A stretch of 8,337 nt of DNA from an uncultured bacterium (GTDB lineage Bacteria > Patescibacteriota > Dojkabacteria > CALFHW01). Positions 1 to 6,838 of this stretch are shown in pieces. Below the pieces are notes generated by a model that saw nothing but the letters and a program-made list of their open reading frames with translations, was not told the DNA's origin and made no database searches. The translations under genes and the position numbers were made by a program. The stretch spans positions 1 through 8,337 of the forward strand of contig CALFHW010000080.1 in NCBI GenBank assembly GCA_937876695.1, read 5' to 3'. The stretch's first letter is position 1, and every line of letters begins with the position of its first letter.

Positions 1-30
1 ACCCTTAATTTTCATAGTTGCCAATTATAA

Positions 31-1353
31 CTAATTTTTACCTTTACCCAACGCTTGATGAGCTCCAACAAGAGATCCGCTTGCCAGTGCAGCATGCAAA
101 CTCAATTCTCCCGCTAGACTTGCAGTCGCAATCACTTCGGCCAGTATTGCCGCGGGCCTGATGACATCCTTTGTCGACCCATCTTTGCTGTTACCATCAC
201 TAAACGCTTCGCTTTCAGATTTATCACTCTCTATCCCCGCGACTGCTAGTTTCAACAGTTCTGATTGTTTGGCAATTGAAGTACCTCCGCCCACGCTACC
301 TAGAGGCAGGTTTGACATATCAATAGCTGCGTAGAGCTGTCCCTCGCTGTATTCGATCATTGTAGAAGCTTGGACAGCGTCTGAAACGTGCGCCAAATCC
401 TGTCCGGTGGCGGCAAAAACGGCTGCGATCACGTTGCCCACCTGAGCGTTGTAGGCCGTGGTCCCTGCCAAAGCGCCGGCGCGCCAGACTTTTAGTTCGT
501 TAACTTTTGCAATTTGGGCAGGCAGAGCCTTAAGTTGTGCAGTTACCAATGCCTCATCCATAATGATCTCTGCCACCGCCCTATAGCCTCTACCTTCGAC
601 TAATCCTAGTTGCGAAGGCTTCTTATCGACACAGAGATTTCCCGAGAGCGCGACCAACTCTATATTGTTATTGCCCTTGCCATCTGCAGTTGTAACTTTA
701 CCCCACTCTGCTAGGATGACGTCACAAACAGCTTGACTAGCCTTAGAAGCCATGTTCATGCCCATTGCATCTTGAGTATCGAAGCTCAAGCGCAGCCAGA
801 CGTCTCGTGCCAACACATATGGCTGTATTTTTAGTAAGCGTAAATGCGAACTAGTTGCAGCAGCAGCTACTGCCAGCTTCGTGAAATTTGCTTCTACCCA
901 GCTGACAAGCTTCTTCGCCTGGATGTGGCTTACAGCTCTAAATAGCGGCGCTCTGGTCATTCCCAGGTACTCCACAGTGACGTCTGCTCCTCCTGCTAGG
1001 CTTAACGCTTTCATACCGCGCGAGACCGAGGCTACCAGCGCACCTTCGGTTGTAGCTAAAGGCACAAAATGTGCAAAGCTTCCACCTCTAGCCACCGAAT
1101 TGATCTGCACCGGACCCGCCACTCCCACAGGGATTTCTACGCTACCAATGAGATTCTCTATATTCTTATTGTGCAGTGATTGTGCATTTAAACTGTGCGA
1201 CTTAACCCCGTCCAAACTCAAGCCCAGTTGGCTTTCAAGGAAAGCGGATCTAACCAGCGCCGCATTGCCCGCATCCAAAACCGCCTCCAGTTCCCTCAAT
1301 TTGAGCTTCCCAGATTTGAGTTGTGCAATCAGTTCCTGCAAATTATCTACCAT
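31..1353 (-). CDS. Class I hydroxymethylglutaryl-CoA reductase
   Basis: This soluble cytoplasmic enzyme would reduce HMG-CoA to mevalonate, using two NAD(P)H, in the mevalonate route to isoprenoids. The chosen ATG gives 440 residues, the usual size of a soluble class I catalytic domain with no membrane anchor. Motifs in order are the substrate-binding ENLIGSVEIPVGVAGP (66-81), TTEGALVAS with catalytic Glu103, the cofactor-site DAMGMNM (195-201), SGNLCVDKKPS with catalytic Asp243/Lys244, GQD with catalytic Asp319, VGGGT (354-358), and C-terminal SLVGAH with catalytic His432. The tail after the His is short (LGKGKN), and the Ser regulated by AMPK in animals is absent. The frame is open 91 codons further upstream, but that stretch crosses the promoter and the divergent gene and does not look like reductase. 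The gene ends in TAG. No other mevalonate-pathway gene is in the window. The family assignment is secure; the start is likely. Confidence 0.95.
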   Translation of the reverse strand: MVDNLQELIAQLKSGKLKLRELEAVLDAGNAALVRSAFLESQLGLSLDGVKSHSLNAQSLHNKNIENLIGSVEIPVGVAGPVQINSVARGGSFAHFVPLATTEGALVASVSRGMKALSLAGGADVTVEYLGMTRAPLFRAVSHIQAKKLVSWVEANFTKLAVAAAATSSHLRLLKIQPYVLARDVWLRLSFDTQDAMGMNMASKASQAVCDVILAEWGKVTTADGKGNNNIELVALSGNLCVDKKPSQLGLVEGRGYRAVAEIIMDEALVTAQLKALPAQIAKVNELKVWRAGALAGTTAYNAQVGNVIAAVFAATGQDLAHVSDAVQASTMIEYSEGQLYAAIDMSNLPLGSVGGGTSIAKQSELLKLAVAGIESDKSESEAFSDGNSKDGSTKDVIRPAAILAEVIATASLAGELSLHAALASGSLVGAHQALGKGKN

Positions 1354-1391
1354 GACAACGCATTGTAGAATACAACACCCTCCTGTGACAA
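1354..1391 (-). promoter_or_regulatory. Promoter of the HMG-CoA reductase gene, apparently leaderless
   Basis: Reading the minus strand, TTGTCA (1391-1386, 5 of 6 matches to TTGACA) is followed by an 18-nt spacer and TACAAT (1367-1362, 5 of 6 matches to TATAAT). Eight nucleotides then separate the -10 box from the ATG at 1353. Transcription should start at or within a base or two of the ATG, giving a leaderless mRNA. A Shine-Dalgarno-like AGGAGGG (1384-1378) lies inside the spacer, so it would not be in the transcript. Motif spotting only. Confidence 0.55.
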
Positions 1392-1418
1392 ATATTACAT
1401 CGCCTAACAATCTTGGTG

Positions 1419-1429
1419 TAAAATTAGAT
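1419..1429 (+). promoter_or_regulatory. -10 promoter element of the ImmA-like/membrane-protein operon
   Basis: TAAAAT (1419-1424, 5 of 6 to consensus) stands 5 nt before the ATG at 1430. The bases TG directly precede it, close to but not exactly an extended -10. I see no good -35 at 16-18 nt. There is no Shine-Dalgarno site before the ATG, so the mRNA is again probably leaderless. Confidence 0.4.
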
Positions 1430-1867
1430 ATGAGGAACGCTAAGAAAATCGCCACTGACCTGTTGGCCGAGCATTCACAGACCGCGCCGGTGGCTGTTAT
1501 TGATCTAGCTAGGAAGTTGGGCGTAGATGATACAGCCATCACCGAGCCAGACGCAGTGCTGCAAATGCGCTGTGAGGCAGCTAAAGCGATCGGCAGGAGT
1601 TTCGAGGATGCTGAAGAGAACGACAAAGACGAGTTTGCGTCTGACGTAGACGACCAATTCCCCTATTACCTCTTAATTCCTGATGACGAGCTAATTTCCA
1701 GGTTGCACCTCTCGACCATGCTACCAAAGGGTGAAAAGCTTTACCGCTACTACGCTCAGATATTCGCAGTACCAGTGGAAATGATGAAGGAACGCTTTGA
1801 GATATTTAGGCTCGAGAACCCCCACCAATGGCGGAAATATAATTTAAGTGAGAAATTGGAGGAATAA
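1430..1867 (+). CDS. Small ImmA/IrrE-like (DUF955) protein lacking the HExxH motif
   Basis: The product has 145 residues and no signal peptide or membrane segment. Its layout recalls the ImmA/IrrE family. The N-terminal helix and PVxVxxLAxKLG-type segment appear as APVAVIDLARKLGV (19-32). A later segment matches the family's FAxxLLMP stretch and its C-terminal helical part: DEFASDVDDQFPYYLLIP (67-84), then LYRYYAQIFAVPVEMMKERF (104-123), like the usual LAxxFxVSxxxxxxRL. In active members the zinc-protease HExxH helix lies between these parts. Here the interval (about 36-66) has no HExxH or other histidine pair, so a protease role is not supported. It may be a degenerate, binding-only member or simply a look-alike. 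An upstream in-frame ATG at 1352 is rejected because it lies before the -10 box. The next gene overlaps by one base, so the two are co-translated and probably cooperate. Function unknown. Confidence 0.7.
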   Translation: MRNAKKIATDLLAEHSQTAPVAVIDLARKLGVDDTAITEPDAVLQMRCEAAKAIGRSFEDAEENDKDEFASDVDDQFPYYLLIPDDELISRLHLSTMLPKGEKLYRYYAQIFAVPVEMMKERFEIFRLENPHQWRKYNLSEKLEE

Positions 1868-1869
1868 TG
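1858..1869 (+). promoter_or_regulatory. Shine-Dalgarno site and TAATG coupling for the membrane-protein gene
   Basis: GGAGG (1858-1862) sits 4 nt before the ATG at 1867, inside the last codons of the upstream gene. The upstream TAA (1865-1867) shares its last A with this ATG, so termination-reinitiation is likely. This is the only convincing Shine-Dalgarno site I see at a gene start in the window. Confidence 0.75.
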
Positions 1870-2313
1870 GCGGAGAAACCCACTGAGACAATAGCTAAAC
1901 CGGCTGCAACTGAGCAGGCTGTAACTAAGCAAGCAGACACGAGTGCCACCCCTACAACAGACACCACTGCTACGCCAACCCCCTCCCCGCTTGACGAAGC
2001 TGTTTCCCTGGAAGAGCAGCTACTCTCACTCAGCGAAATGAGCGAGGATTTCATCGAGCTTAAATACCAAGAACGGGCGGAATTCCTGCAATTCCGCCGC
2101 CGATGGTCCATGGCGCTACTGGGAGTTGTTTACATCATCGTCTTCTTCGACATCATCTTCCTAATCGCAGTAGGACTCGGATGGCTATCCTACCTAGACG
2201 AATGGCTAGTGCGGATTATCTTCATCGGCAACTTCATCGAAGTAATTGGACTAGCTAGAATCGTAGTCGACTTTTTATTCAAGCTGCCGCCAACTGAAAA
2301 AGTTGGAAAGTAG
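1867..2313 (+). CDS. Small two-helix membrane protein with a Thr/Pro/Ala-rich N-terminus
   Basis: I do not recognise a family for this 148-residue protein. Residues 1-41 are low complexity, rich in Thr, Ala and Pro, and probably disordered. Residues 43-77 are a charged helical stretch. RRRW (77-80) precedes a hydrophobic helix at about 81-106. A short DE-containing loop (about 107-113) follows, then a second hydrophobic helix (about 114-138) and a short basic tail. By the positive-inside rule both ends face the cytoplasm with the loop outside. The one-base overlap with the ImmA-like gene, and the strong ribosome site within that gene, suggest the two proteins are made together. The membrane protein could anchor its partner, but that is inference. 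It ends in TAG, 22 nt before the end of the convergent kinase gene. Confidence 0.8.
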   Translation: MAEKPTETIAKPAATEQAVTKQADTSATPTTDTTATPTPSPLDEAVSLEEQLLSLSEMSEDFIELKYQERAEFLQFRRRWSMALLGVVYIIVFFDIIFLIAVGLGWLSYLDEWLVRIIFIGNFIEVIGLARIVVDFLFKLPPTEKVGK

Positions 2314-2335
2314 GAACATAGAACCGTAAGGTTAT

Positions 2336-4150
2336 TTACTCGGTAGTAAAACTAAAAGGCTCGCTTGTAGGTGTAGCATCGGTGCCTCCCGAGTACTCAA
2401 CACGATTGGTATCAAAGTCGATTTCTCCAGTGTCAATTTTGGATGGCGACGAGGCGTTTGGGTATGATTTACTTACGTAGTATGGTACTCGACCATTGTT
2501 TTTAGCCCTCTCAACCAATGACTTAGCTAATTCATATTCATCACTTTTGGCTTTCTTAGAGTAACCCGCAGCATAAGATAAATTTGCTATTACTTTCTTA
2601 AAGTCCATACCCATTGGAGACTCGGGGGCACTCTCTTCAATTTGCTCAACTATCGTTGCATAAAATGAATCTAATAATTGTAATGTCATGAAGTGTTCGC
2701 TTTGTTCACTGTCATCGAGACGCTTTTTAAGCTCATCTACCACAAATTCATCGTTCTCAACTTCCATCCCCTCTGACTTACCGCTAGCTAGGCATGTTAA
2801 CCAATAGAAAAACTCCGCCTCAGGTACACCGTATGTCTCCATTATTTCACCATCTTCCGTGCTCAGCGCCTGCTCATATGAAGACGCTAGCATAAGTGCC
2901 CCGATAAGACCTGGGATCAACGCCGCAGAATCAAACCGAAATTTCTCAGGTCCCACAGGAGCCAAGCCTTTTTCAAGTAGGTCTTTGACCGCTTTTGCAC
3001 GTAACAAAGACAATCCCCATCTTTCAGTCAGCTCATTAACAAATAAATTATTTAGCCCAACTACTGTATTTGGCTCTTCATTGGAAAAGATTGCGTACTC
3101 AGGATTTTCAATGCGCCTTCCCATAAGGACATGGATTAGACTTAAGGAAAGTGCATAGATATCGTCCAGCTGGGATACCTCTCGATCAATTAGTCTATCT
3201 GCTGATGCATATATTTTAGTTAAACCGTGAGTTTCCCATATATTAACCGGATACTCTTCAGCTGTTAAAATTCTTGAAAGTCCGAAGTCGATGGTCTTCA
3301 CAATTGGTTCATCAGAGCCATCAGAATAGTCCACCAAAACATGGTCAGGTTTAGTATCCCCATTTATAACGTCGCGCTCCAGCATTCCGCAATTATTTGC
3401 CCAGGCAAGCAACAAATTGCCCATATGATAAAGCCTGCGTCGATTCATACCTGCTTCATAGCCACCAGTTTGTTCAAATATCCGATTGGCCGTGTCTAGA
3501 GACGAGCGGCCTGATACCCTTTGCTCGAGTATACATGGTAAATACCATCCATTTCGTTTAACAAAAAATAGGCCCCCTAACTCAGCTATAGGGAATGCGC
3601 CATCCACTGGGTCGTATCTCTCGCTGACAACATTCATCACTAGCGACTCTGAGATTATTTGGGCAGCCACATTTAGCCTCTTCACTTCTTCGATTTCATT
3701 ACGCGCCAATAATTCCGCTTTTAAACTGCTTAAATTCTCCTGGATTTTTGCTCGTGCTTCTTCGCCAGTCAACCCTATTAGACTTTTAGTCAATTCTGTA
3801 TATTGCGATTCGGTAAAACCTTTATTCTCTTCTGTAAGAGTCTTGACCACCCTGCCACTAACACCTTGGTCAGAGTGAACAGCCAACAACTGCGTTTGGG
3901 AACCGTTTATATGCTTGAATGGTTGATGCGCCTCTCCAGTGGCTATCTCGTCACTCTCGGGGGCAGTTTCGAACATCTGACGACTAACATCTTCAGGTGA
4001 ATTACTCTTTACTACTCGATTAGGCCAATTAACGAACATTTTCGCAGGCAGTTCATTCGAATTTGAAGGCCGCAGTAGCATCCCTCCTACCCCGGAAGTT
4101 CCCGGAATTTCTACACGGGTATACAGAGGTTGTTTGTCGTCTTCTGGCAT
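2336..4150 (-). CDS. Divergent Ser/Thr protein-kinase-like protein
   Basis: The 604-residue product has a recognisable kinase C-lobe. A hinge-like ILEQRVSG lies at 207-214. The catalytic loop is NGDTKPDH with Asp265 and Lys267. DFG is at 288-290, an APE-like ASADR at 315-319, and DIYALSLSL (330-338) matches the helix-F segment with its Asp. The N-lobe is hard to place. GTSGVGG followed by PAKMF (Lys37) and GVSGRVVKTL (Lys103) both resemble the nucleotide-loop/lysine pair, and about 100-150 residues separate them from the hinge. The Asn that normally helps bind metal, five residues after the catalytic Asp, is His270, so activity is uncertain. Residues about 350-604 are an unassigned extension. 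There is no membrane segment. It starts 14 nt after the upstream unknown gene and has no Shine-Dalgarno site, so it is probably translationally coupled. Its base composition is AT-rich beside the exporter. It ends in TAA. Confidence 0.85.
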   Translation of the reverse strand: MPEDDKQPLYTRVEIPGTSGVGGMLLRPSNSNELPAKMFVNWPNRVVKSNSPEDVSRQMFETAPESDEIATGEAHQPFKHINGSQTQLLAVHSDQGVSGRVVKTLTEENKGFTESQYTELTKSLIGLTGEEARAKIQENLSSLKAELLARNEIEEVKRLNVAAQIISESLVMNVVSERYDPVDGAFPIAELGGLFFVKRNGWYLPCILEQRVSGRSSLDTANRIFEQTGGYEAGMNRRRLYHMGNLLLAWANNCGMLERDVINGDTKPDHVLVDYSDGSDEPIVKTIDFGLSRILTAEEYPVNIWETHGLTKIYASADRLIDREVSQLDDIYALSLSLIHVLMGRRIENPEYAIFSNEEPNTVVGLNNLFVNELTERWGLSLLRAKAVKDLLEKGLAPVGPEKFRFDSAALIPGLIGALMLASSYEQALSTEDGEIMETYGVPEAEFFYWLTCLASGKSEGMEVENDEFVVDELKKRLDDSEQSEHFMTLQLLDSFYATIVEQIEESAPESPMGMDFKKVIANLSYAAGYSKKAKSDEYELAKSLVERAKNNGRVPYYVSKSYPNASSPSKIDTGEIDFDTNRVEYSGGTDATPTSEPFSFTTE

Positions 4151-4164
4151 AGGTGTGAATAAGG

Positions 4165-4965
4165 CTATTTATTGCGGCTGACCTTATCAAGCAGCTCAGG
4201 AGGGAATTCCCCATTTGGGGGGAATTTAAAACTGACATTTAAAGCTTCAGCTGTGAGGGTTGGATCGTATAGTGCGCAATTTGATACCGCCTCTCCAATT
4301 GCGTTTTGCAATCTTCCGCGTAGCAAACCCAACATACTGTTTGCATTACCATGAGTTATTTGTTCTAGGATCTTGTCTAAAAATACATAGACTTCTTCAC
4401 TATGCTCAGGCACACAAATACCCATATCTATTTTCAAATCCCTCCTAAATCCTGCTTCTTCATCCCAGTTTGCCATACTCATAAGTGTCGATGAGTGGCA
4501 CAAAACCACCTTTACCGATGGGCCATAGCCCTCTTTAATAATATCTGTCCACTTGTCATCACTAGCAATTTGGAATTCGACAATAGATCTTGATTGTTCA
4601 CCCAACCAGCTAACAAATGAGCCTTCAAGTAGGCTATCATGAGGTGAGTTTTGATTGGATTGAGACTCAGATTGATTGCCATCAGTTGTTGTTCCTCTGG
4701 TTACTTTTACTCTAGTCCTTTGATATAACTCTATTAGCCTAGTTTTACTCAACACACTCAAAACCCCAGATCCTCTCCTATCGCCAAATAAACCCTGGTC
4801 CTCTTGGTGGGGCTTTGCGAATGAATACATAAAATCCTTGGCTTCATAGGTGTTAGAAGGAATCTGTAAAACCTCAGTCAGTTGTCCTAACTCTGAGGCA
4901 ATCTGTCCTAGATCCAGTTCTACCCCACTGTCGCTAGGTGATGATTGTTCTGCGTAACTACTCAT
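4165..4965 (-). CDS. Uncharacterised soluble protein, first gene of the kinase operon
   Basis: I do not recognise this 266-residue protein. It has no signal peptide or membrane helix. The N-terminus is rich in Ser and acidic residues. Residues 91-110 form a Ser/Asn/Gln/Thr-rich, probably flexible linker. The segments either side (about 61-90 and 111-205) alternate hydrophobic strands such as SIVEFQIA, VKVVLCHS and DMGICVPE with helices, which suggests an alpha/beta fold. The C-terminus ends in a Pro-rich piece (about 247-257) and a short basic tail. I see no catalytic motif I could name. It lies 14 nt upstream of the kinase-like gene and clearly shares its transcript, so it may be a substrate, regulator or partner of that kinase, which is inference. 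The start is supported by an extended -10 promoter placed 6 nt upstream. It ends in TAG. Confidence 0.75.
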   Translation of the reverse strand: MSSYAEQSSPSDSGVELDLGQIASELGQLTEVLQIPSNTYEAKDFMYSFAKPHQEDQGLFGDRRGSGVLSVLSKTRLIELYQRTRVKVTRGTTTDGNQSESQSNQNSPHDSLLEGSFVSWLGEQSRSIVEFQIASDDKWTDIIKEGYGPSVKVVLCHSSTLMSMANWDEEAGFRRDLKIDMGICVPEHSEEVYVFLDKILEQITHGNANSMLGLLRGRLQNAIGEAVSNCALYDPTLTAEALNVSFKFPPNGEFPPELLDKVSRNK

Positions 4966-4980
4966 ATATCGATTATATCA
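4966..4980 (-). promoter_or_regulatory. Extended -10 promoter of the unknown-protein/kinase operon
   Basis: On the minus strand TGATATAAT (4980-4972) is a perfect TGn plus TATAAT. Six nucleotides follow before the ATG at 4965, so the transcript should begin at or next to the start codon. No TTGACA-like -35 is found at 16-18 nt, which an extended -10 does not need. No Shine-Dalgarno site is present. Confidence 0.65.
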
Positions 4981-4997
4981 CACTACCCGAAAACTAT

Positions 4998-5032
4998 TTG
5001 TTATTTTTTCGCGGTAAAGTTAAAATCAACGC
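4998..5032 (+). promoter_or_regulatory. Promoter of the ABC exporter gene, apparently leaderless
   Basis: TTGTTA (4998-5003, 4 of 6) is followed by a 17-nt spacer and TAAAAT (5021-5026, 5 of 6). Six nucleotides then precede the ATG at 5033, the same geometry as the divergent promoter 40 bp away. No Shine-Dalgarno site is present. The two promoters share one 67-bp gap, so a single bound regulator could affect both. Confidence 0.6.
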
Positions 5033-6838
5033 ATGCGCAATATCTTTCGGATTTTCTCCCTGGCTAAACCCTACTGGTGGTTGATGGCACTTATCGGTCT
5101 TTTGACGGTAGTAAACGCCGGCCTAGCTGCTGTTGCGCCTCTCCTGCTTGGAGCCATTATCGACGAGGTGGGTAAACTCGGAGGGCAAGGCAGCATTACG
5201 GGCAGCGATGTTATCATCGGTCTGCTAGCACTGAGCGCATTGTCCTCTGTCGGTTACCTGCTTATCAGCTCCACCTCACAAAGGCTCGGAGACTTACTAG
5301 CTGCCAGACTCCGCAAGCTGCTGACCGAGAAGTTCTTTAGCAAAGCAATGCTCATCCCCCAGAGCTATTATGATACCGAGACTTCGGGAAAGATCCTAAA
5401 TCAGCTGGCAAGAGGAGTAGTCACTATCCAGCATTACTCCAACACTGCCAGCAACTTCATCTTCCCAATGCTGATTGGAGTGGTAGTCAACCTAGTTGTC
5501 GTAGCCTCGTTCAATCCGTGGATTGCACTGTTATTGCTGGGGATATTCCCAATTTACATCAGTCTCAGCGCTTATTCTAGCGCTCTCTGGGGCAAACGCG
5601 AAGAGATCAAGAACAAGATCGAAGACAAGCTACGCGGTAGAATCGCCGAAGTAATTGGCAATATTAAGCTAGTGCGAGGATTCAATCAGCAAGACTTCGA
5701 GTCTAGTTTGCTCGCCAGTAATCTGAGCGAAATCAACAAGATCTACCACAAACAAAGCAATATCTTCCACGTCTTCGATTTCACCCGCGAGATTTTCTTA
5801 TTTGTGATTCTGTTTGGCGCCATGCTGCTGGTGATCAACGACGCCCTTACAGGAGCTATCAGCATCGGAGTCATTATAGTATTGATTCAGTTTATTGATC
5901 GCGTGCGTCAGTCACTGTTTGGTATGAGCTACATAATTGGGCAGACACAGATGGCCGAGAGTGGCGCCAAAGAGTATTTGAAGCTGTTAGAGCTTAAGGA
6001 GATCCCAGGGGAGGATGGAATTATTGAGAGTACTGCAAATGGTAAACTTGGTGACGGCAAAGTCTCTATCGAGTTCAAAGACGTCACCTTCGGCTACGAC
6101 GACAAGACACCCGTGCTCGAACACATCAGTTTCAAGCTCGAGAGTCCCAGTACGATCTCTCTGGTGGGCCCAAGCGGCGCTGGTAAAAGCACCATAATCA
6201 ACCTCATTTTGAAATTCTACGAACTCAGCGGTGGCGAGATATTTCTAAATGACGAGCCCTACTCTACTCTACCTGCGGGGCAGATTCGTGAAAAGATCGC
6301 CTTGGTTTTCCAGGAGACCGAACTATTTTCCTCCAGCGTGCGCGAGAATGTGACTTATGGTCTCATAGATGATGTCGGCCAGACAGCTCCTTCTGATGCA
6401 GCTATCGAAACCGCCCTAAAACAGGCCAATGCCTGGGAATTCGTCAGCAAACTACCTCAAGGCTTAGATTCTGAAATCGGCGAGCGCGGCGTGCGTCTCT
6501 CAGGGGGTCAAAAGCAGCGTCTGCAAATTGCCCGAGCCATACTACGCAATGCCCCTATTTTGCTCCTAGACGAGGCCACCAGCAACCTAGACGCCAGATC
6601 TGAGCACGAAGTACAGGAGGCGTTATCTGAGTTGATGAAGGGCAAGCTGGTGTTCATTGTGGCCCACCGCTTCTCTACCATCCAAAACTCCGACCAAATC
6701 ATGGTTCTCGATGACAAGAAGATCGTAGATCAAGGCACACCTACAGAGCTCGCTAGCCGCGTCGGCATCTATGCCGAGCTGCTCAAGTACCAGCTTGAGG
6801 GCCAAAAACAAATGCTCAAAAAGTACGATTTGCGTTAA
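5033..6838 (+). CDS. ABC exporter half-transporter (fused membrane and ATPase domains)
   Basis: This 601-residue inner-membrane protein has the typical size and domain order of a homodimeric or heterodimeric type IV ABC exporter (MsbA/LmrA/BmrA-like). The membrane domain (about 1-315) has hydrophobic segments near 15-40, 60-80, 141-160, 162-180, 252-268 and 274-288. The ATPase domain (about 344-590) has every key element: A-loop Tyr355, Walker A GPSGAGKST (379-387), Q-loop Gln427, signature LSGGQ (489-493), Walker B ILLLDE ending in Asp513 and catalytic Glu514, D-loop SNLD (517-520) and H-loop His545. It should therefore hydrolyse ATP. The substrate (lipid, drug or peptide) cannot be read from sequence. 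There is no N-terminal peptidase domain and no adjacent second half-transporter, so a homodimer is likely. The stop TAA overlaps the stop of the convergent kinase gene. It is richer in G+C than the kinase genes beside it. Confidence 0.95.
   Translation: MRNIFRIFSLAKPYWWLMALIGLLTVVNAGLAAVAPLLLGAIIDEVGKLGGQGSITGSDVIIGLLALSALSSVGYLLISSTSQRLGDLLAARLRKLLTEKFFSKAMLIPQSYYDTETSGKILNQLARGVVTIQHYSNTASNFIFPMLIGVVVNLVVVASFNPWIALLLLGIFPIYISLSAYSSALWGKREEIKNKIEDKLRGRIAEVIGNIKLVRGFNQQDFESSLLASNLSEINKIYHKQSNIFHVFDFTREIFLFVILFGAMLLVINDALTGAISIGVIIVLIQFIDRVRQSLFGMSYIIGQTQMAESGAKEYLKLLELKEIPGEDGIIESTANGKLGDGKVSIEFKDVTFGYDDKTPVLEHISFKLESPSTISLVGPSGAGKSTIINLILKFYELSGGEIFLNDEPYSTLPAGQIREKIALVFQETELFSSSVRENVTYGLIDDVGQTAPSDAAIETALKQANAWEFVSKLPQGLDSEIGERGVRLSGGQKQRLQIARAILRNAPILLLDEATSNLDARSEHEVQEALSELMKGKLVFIVAHRFSTIQNSDQIMVLDDKKIVDQGTPTELASRVGIYAELLKYQLEGQKQMLKKYDLR

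Noticed and set aside
1378..1384. AGGAGGG (minus strand) as the ribosome site of the HMG-CoA reductase gene, perhaps with a rare ATT start 6 nt after it.
   Set aside because: It is 24 nt from the ATG and falls inside the promoter spacer. The ATT reading would add ten residues with no family support.
881..1429. Upstream extension of the ImmA-like frame.
   Set aside because: It lies antisense to the reductase coding region and before the -10 box; it is a shadow frame.
1354..1626. N-terminal extension of the reductase frame by 91 residues.
   Set aside because: It runs through both promoters and antisense to the ImmA-like gene. The residues do not look like class I reductase, and the protein is complete without them.
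1806..2111. Minus-strand open frame of about 100 codons opposite the membrane-protein gene.
   Set aside because: Its Val/Ser/Ala-rich product mirrors the low-complexity Thr/Ala/Pro region on the other strand. It has no promoter or ribosome site.
2290..2306. Hairpin CCAACT-GAAAA-AGTTGG near the end of the membrane-protein gene as a terminator.
   Set aside because: Neither strand has a following T-run, and the stem is only 6 bp and inside coding sequence.
2322..2333. AACC-GTAA-GGTT hairpin in the 22-bp convergent gap as a terminator.
   Set aside because: A 4-bp stem without a U-tract is too weak to call.
2859..4000. Plus-strand open frames opposite the first kinase gene (2859-3158, 3486-3878, 3803-4000).
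   Set aside because: They are antisense shadows of a gene with clear kinase motifs, with no start signals or recognisable products.
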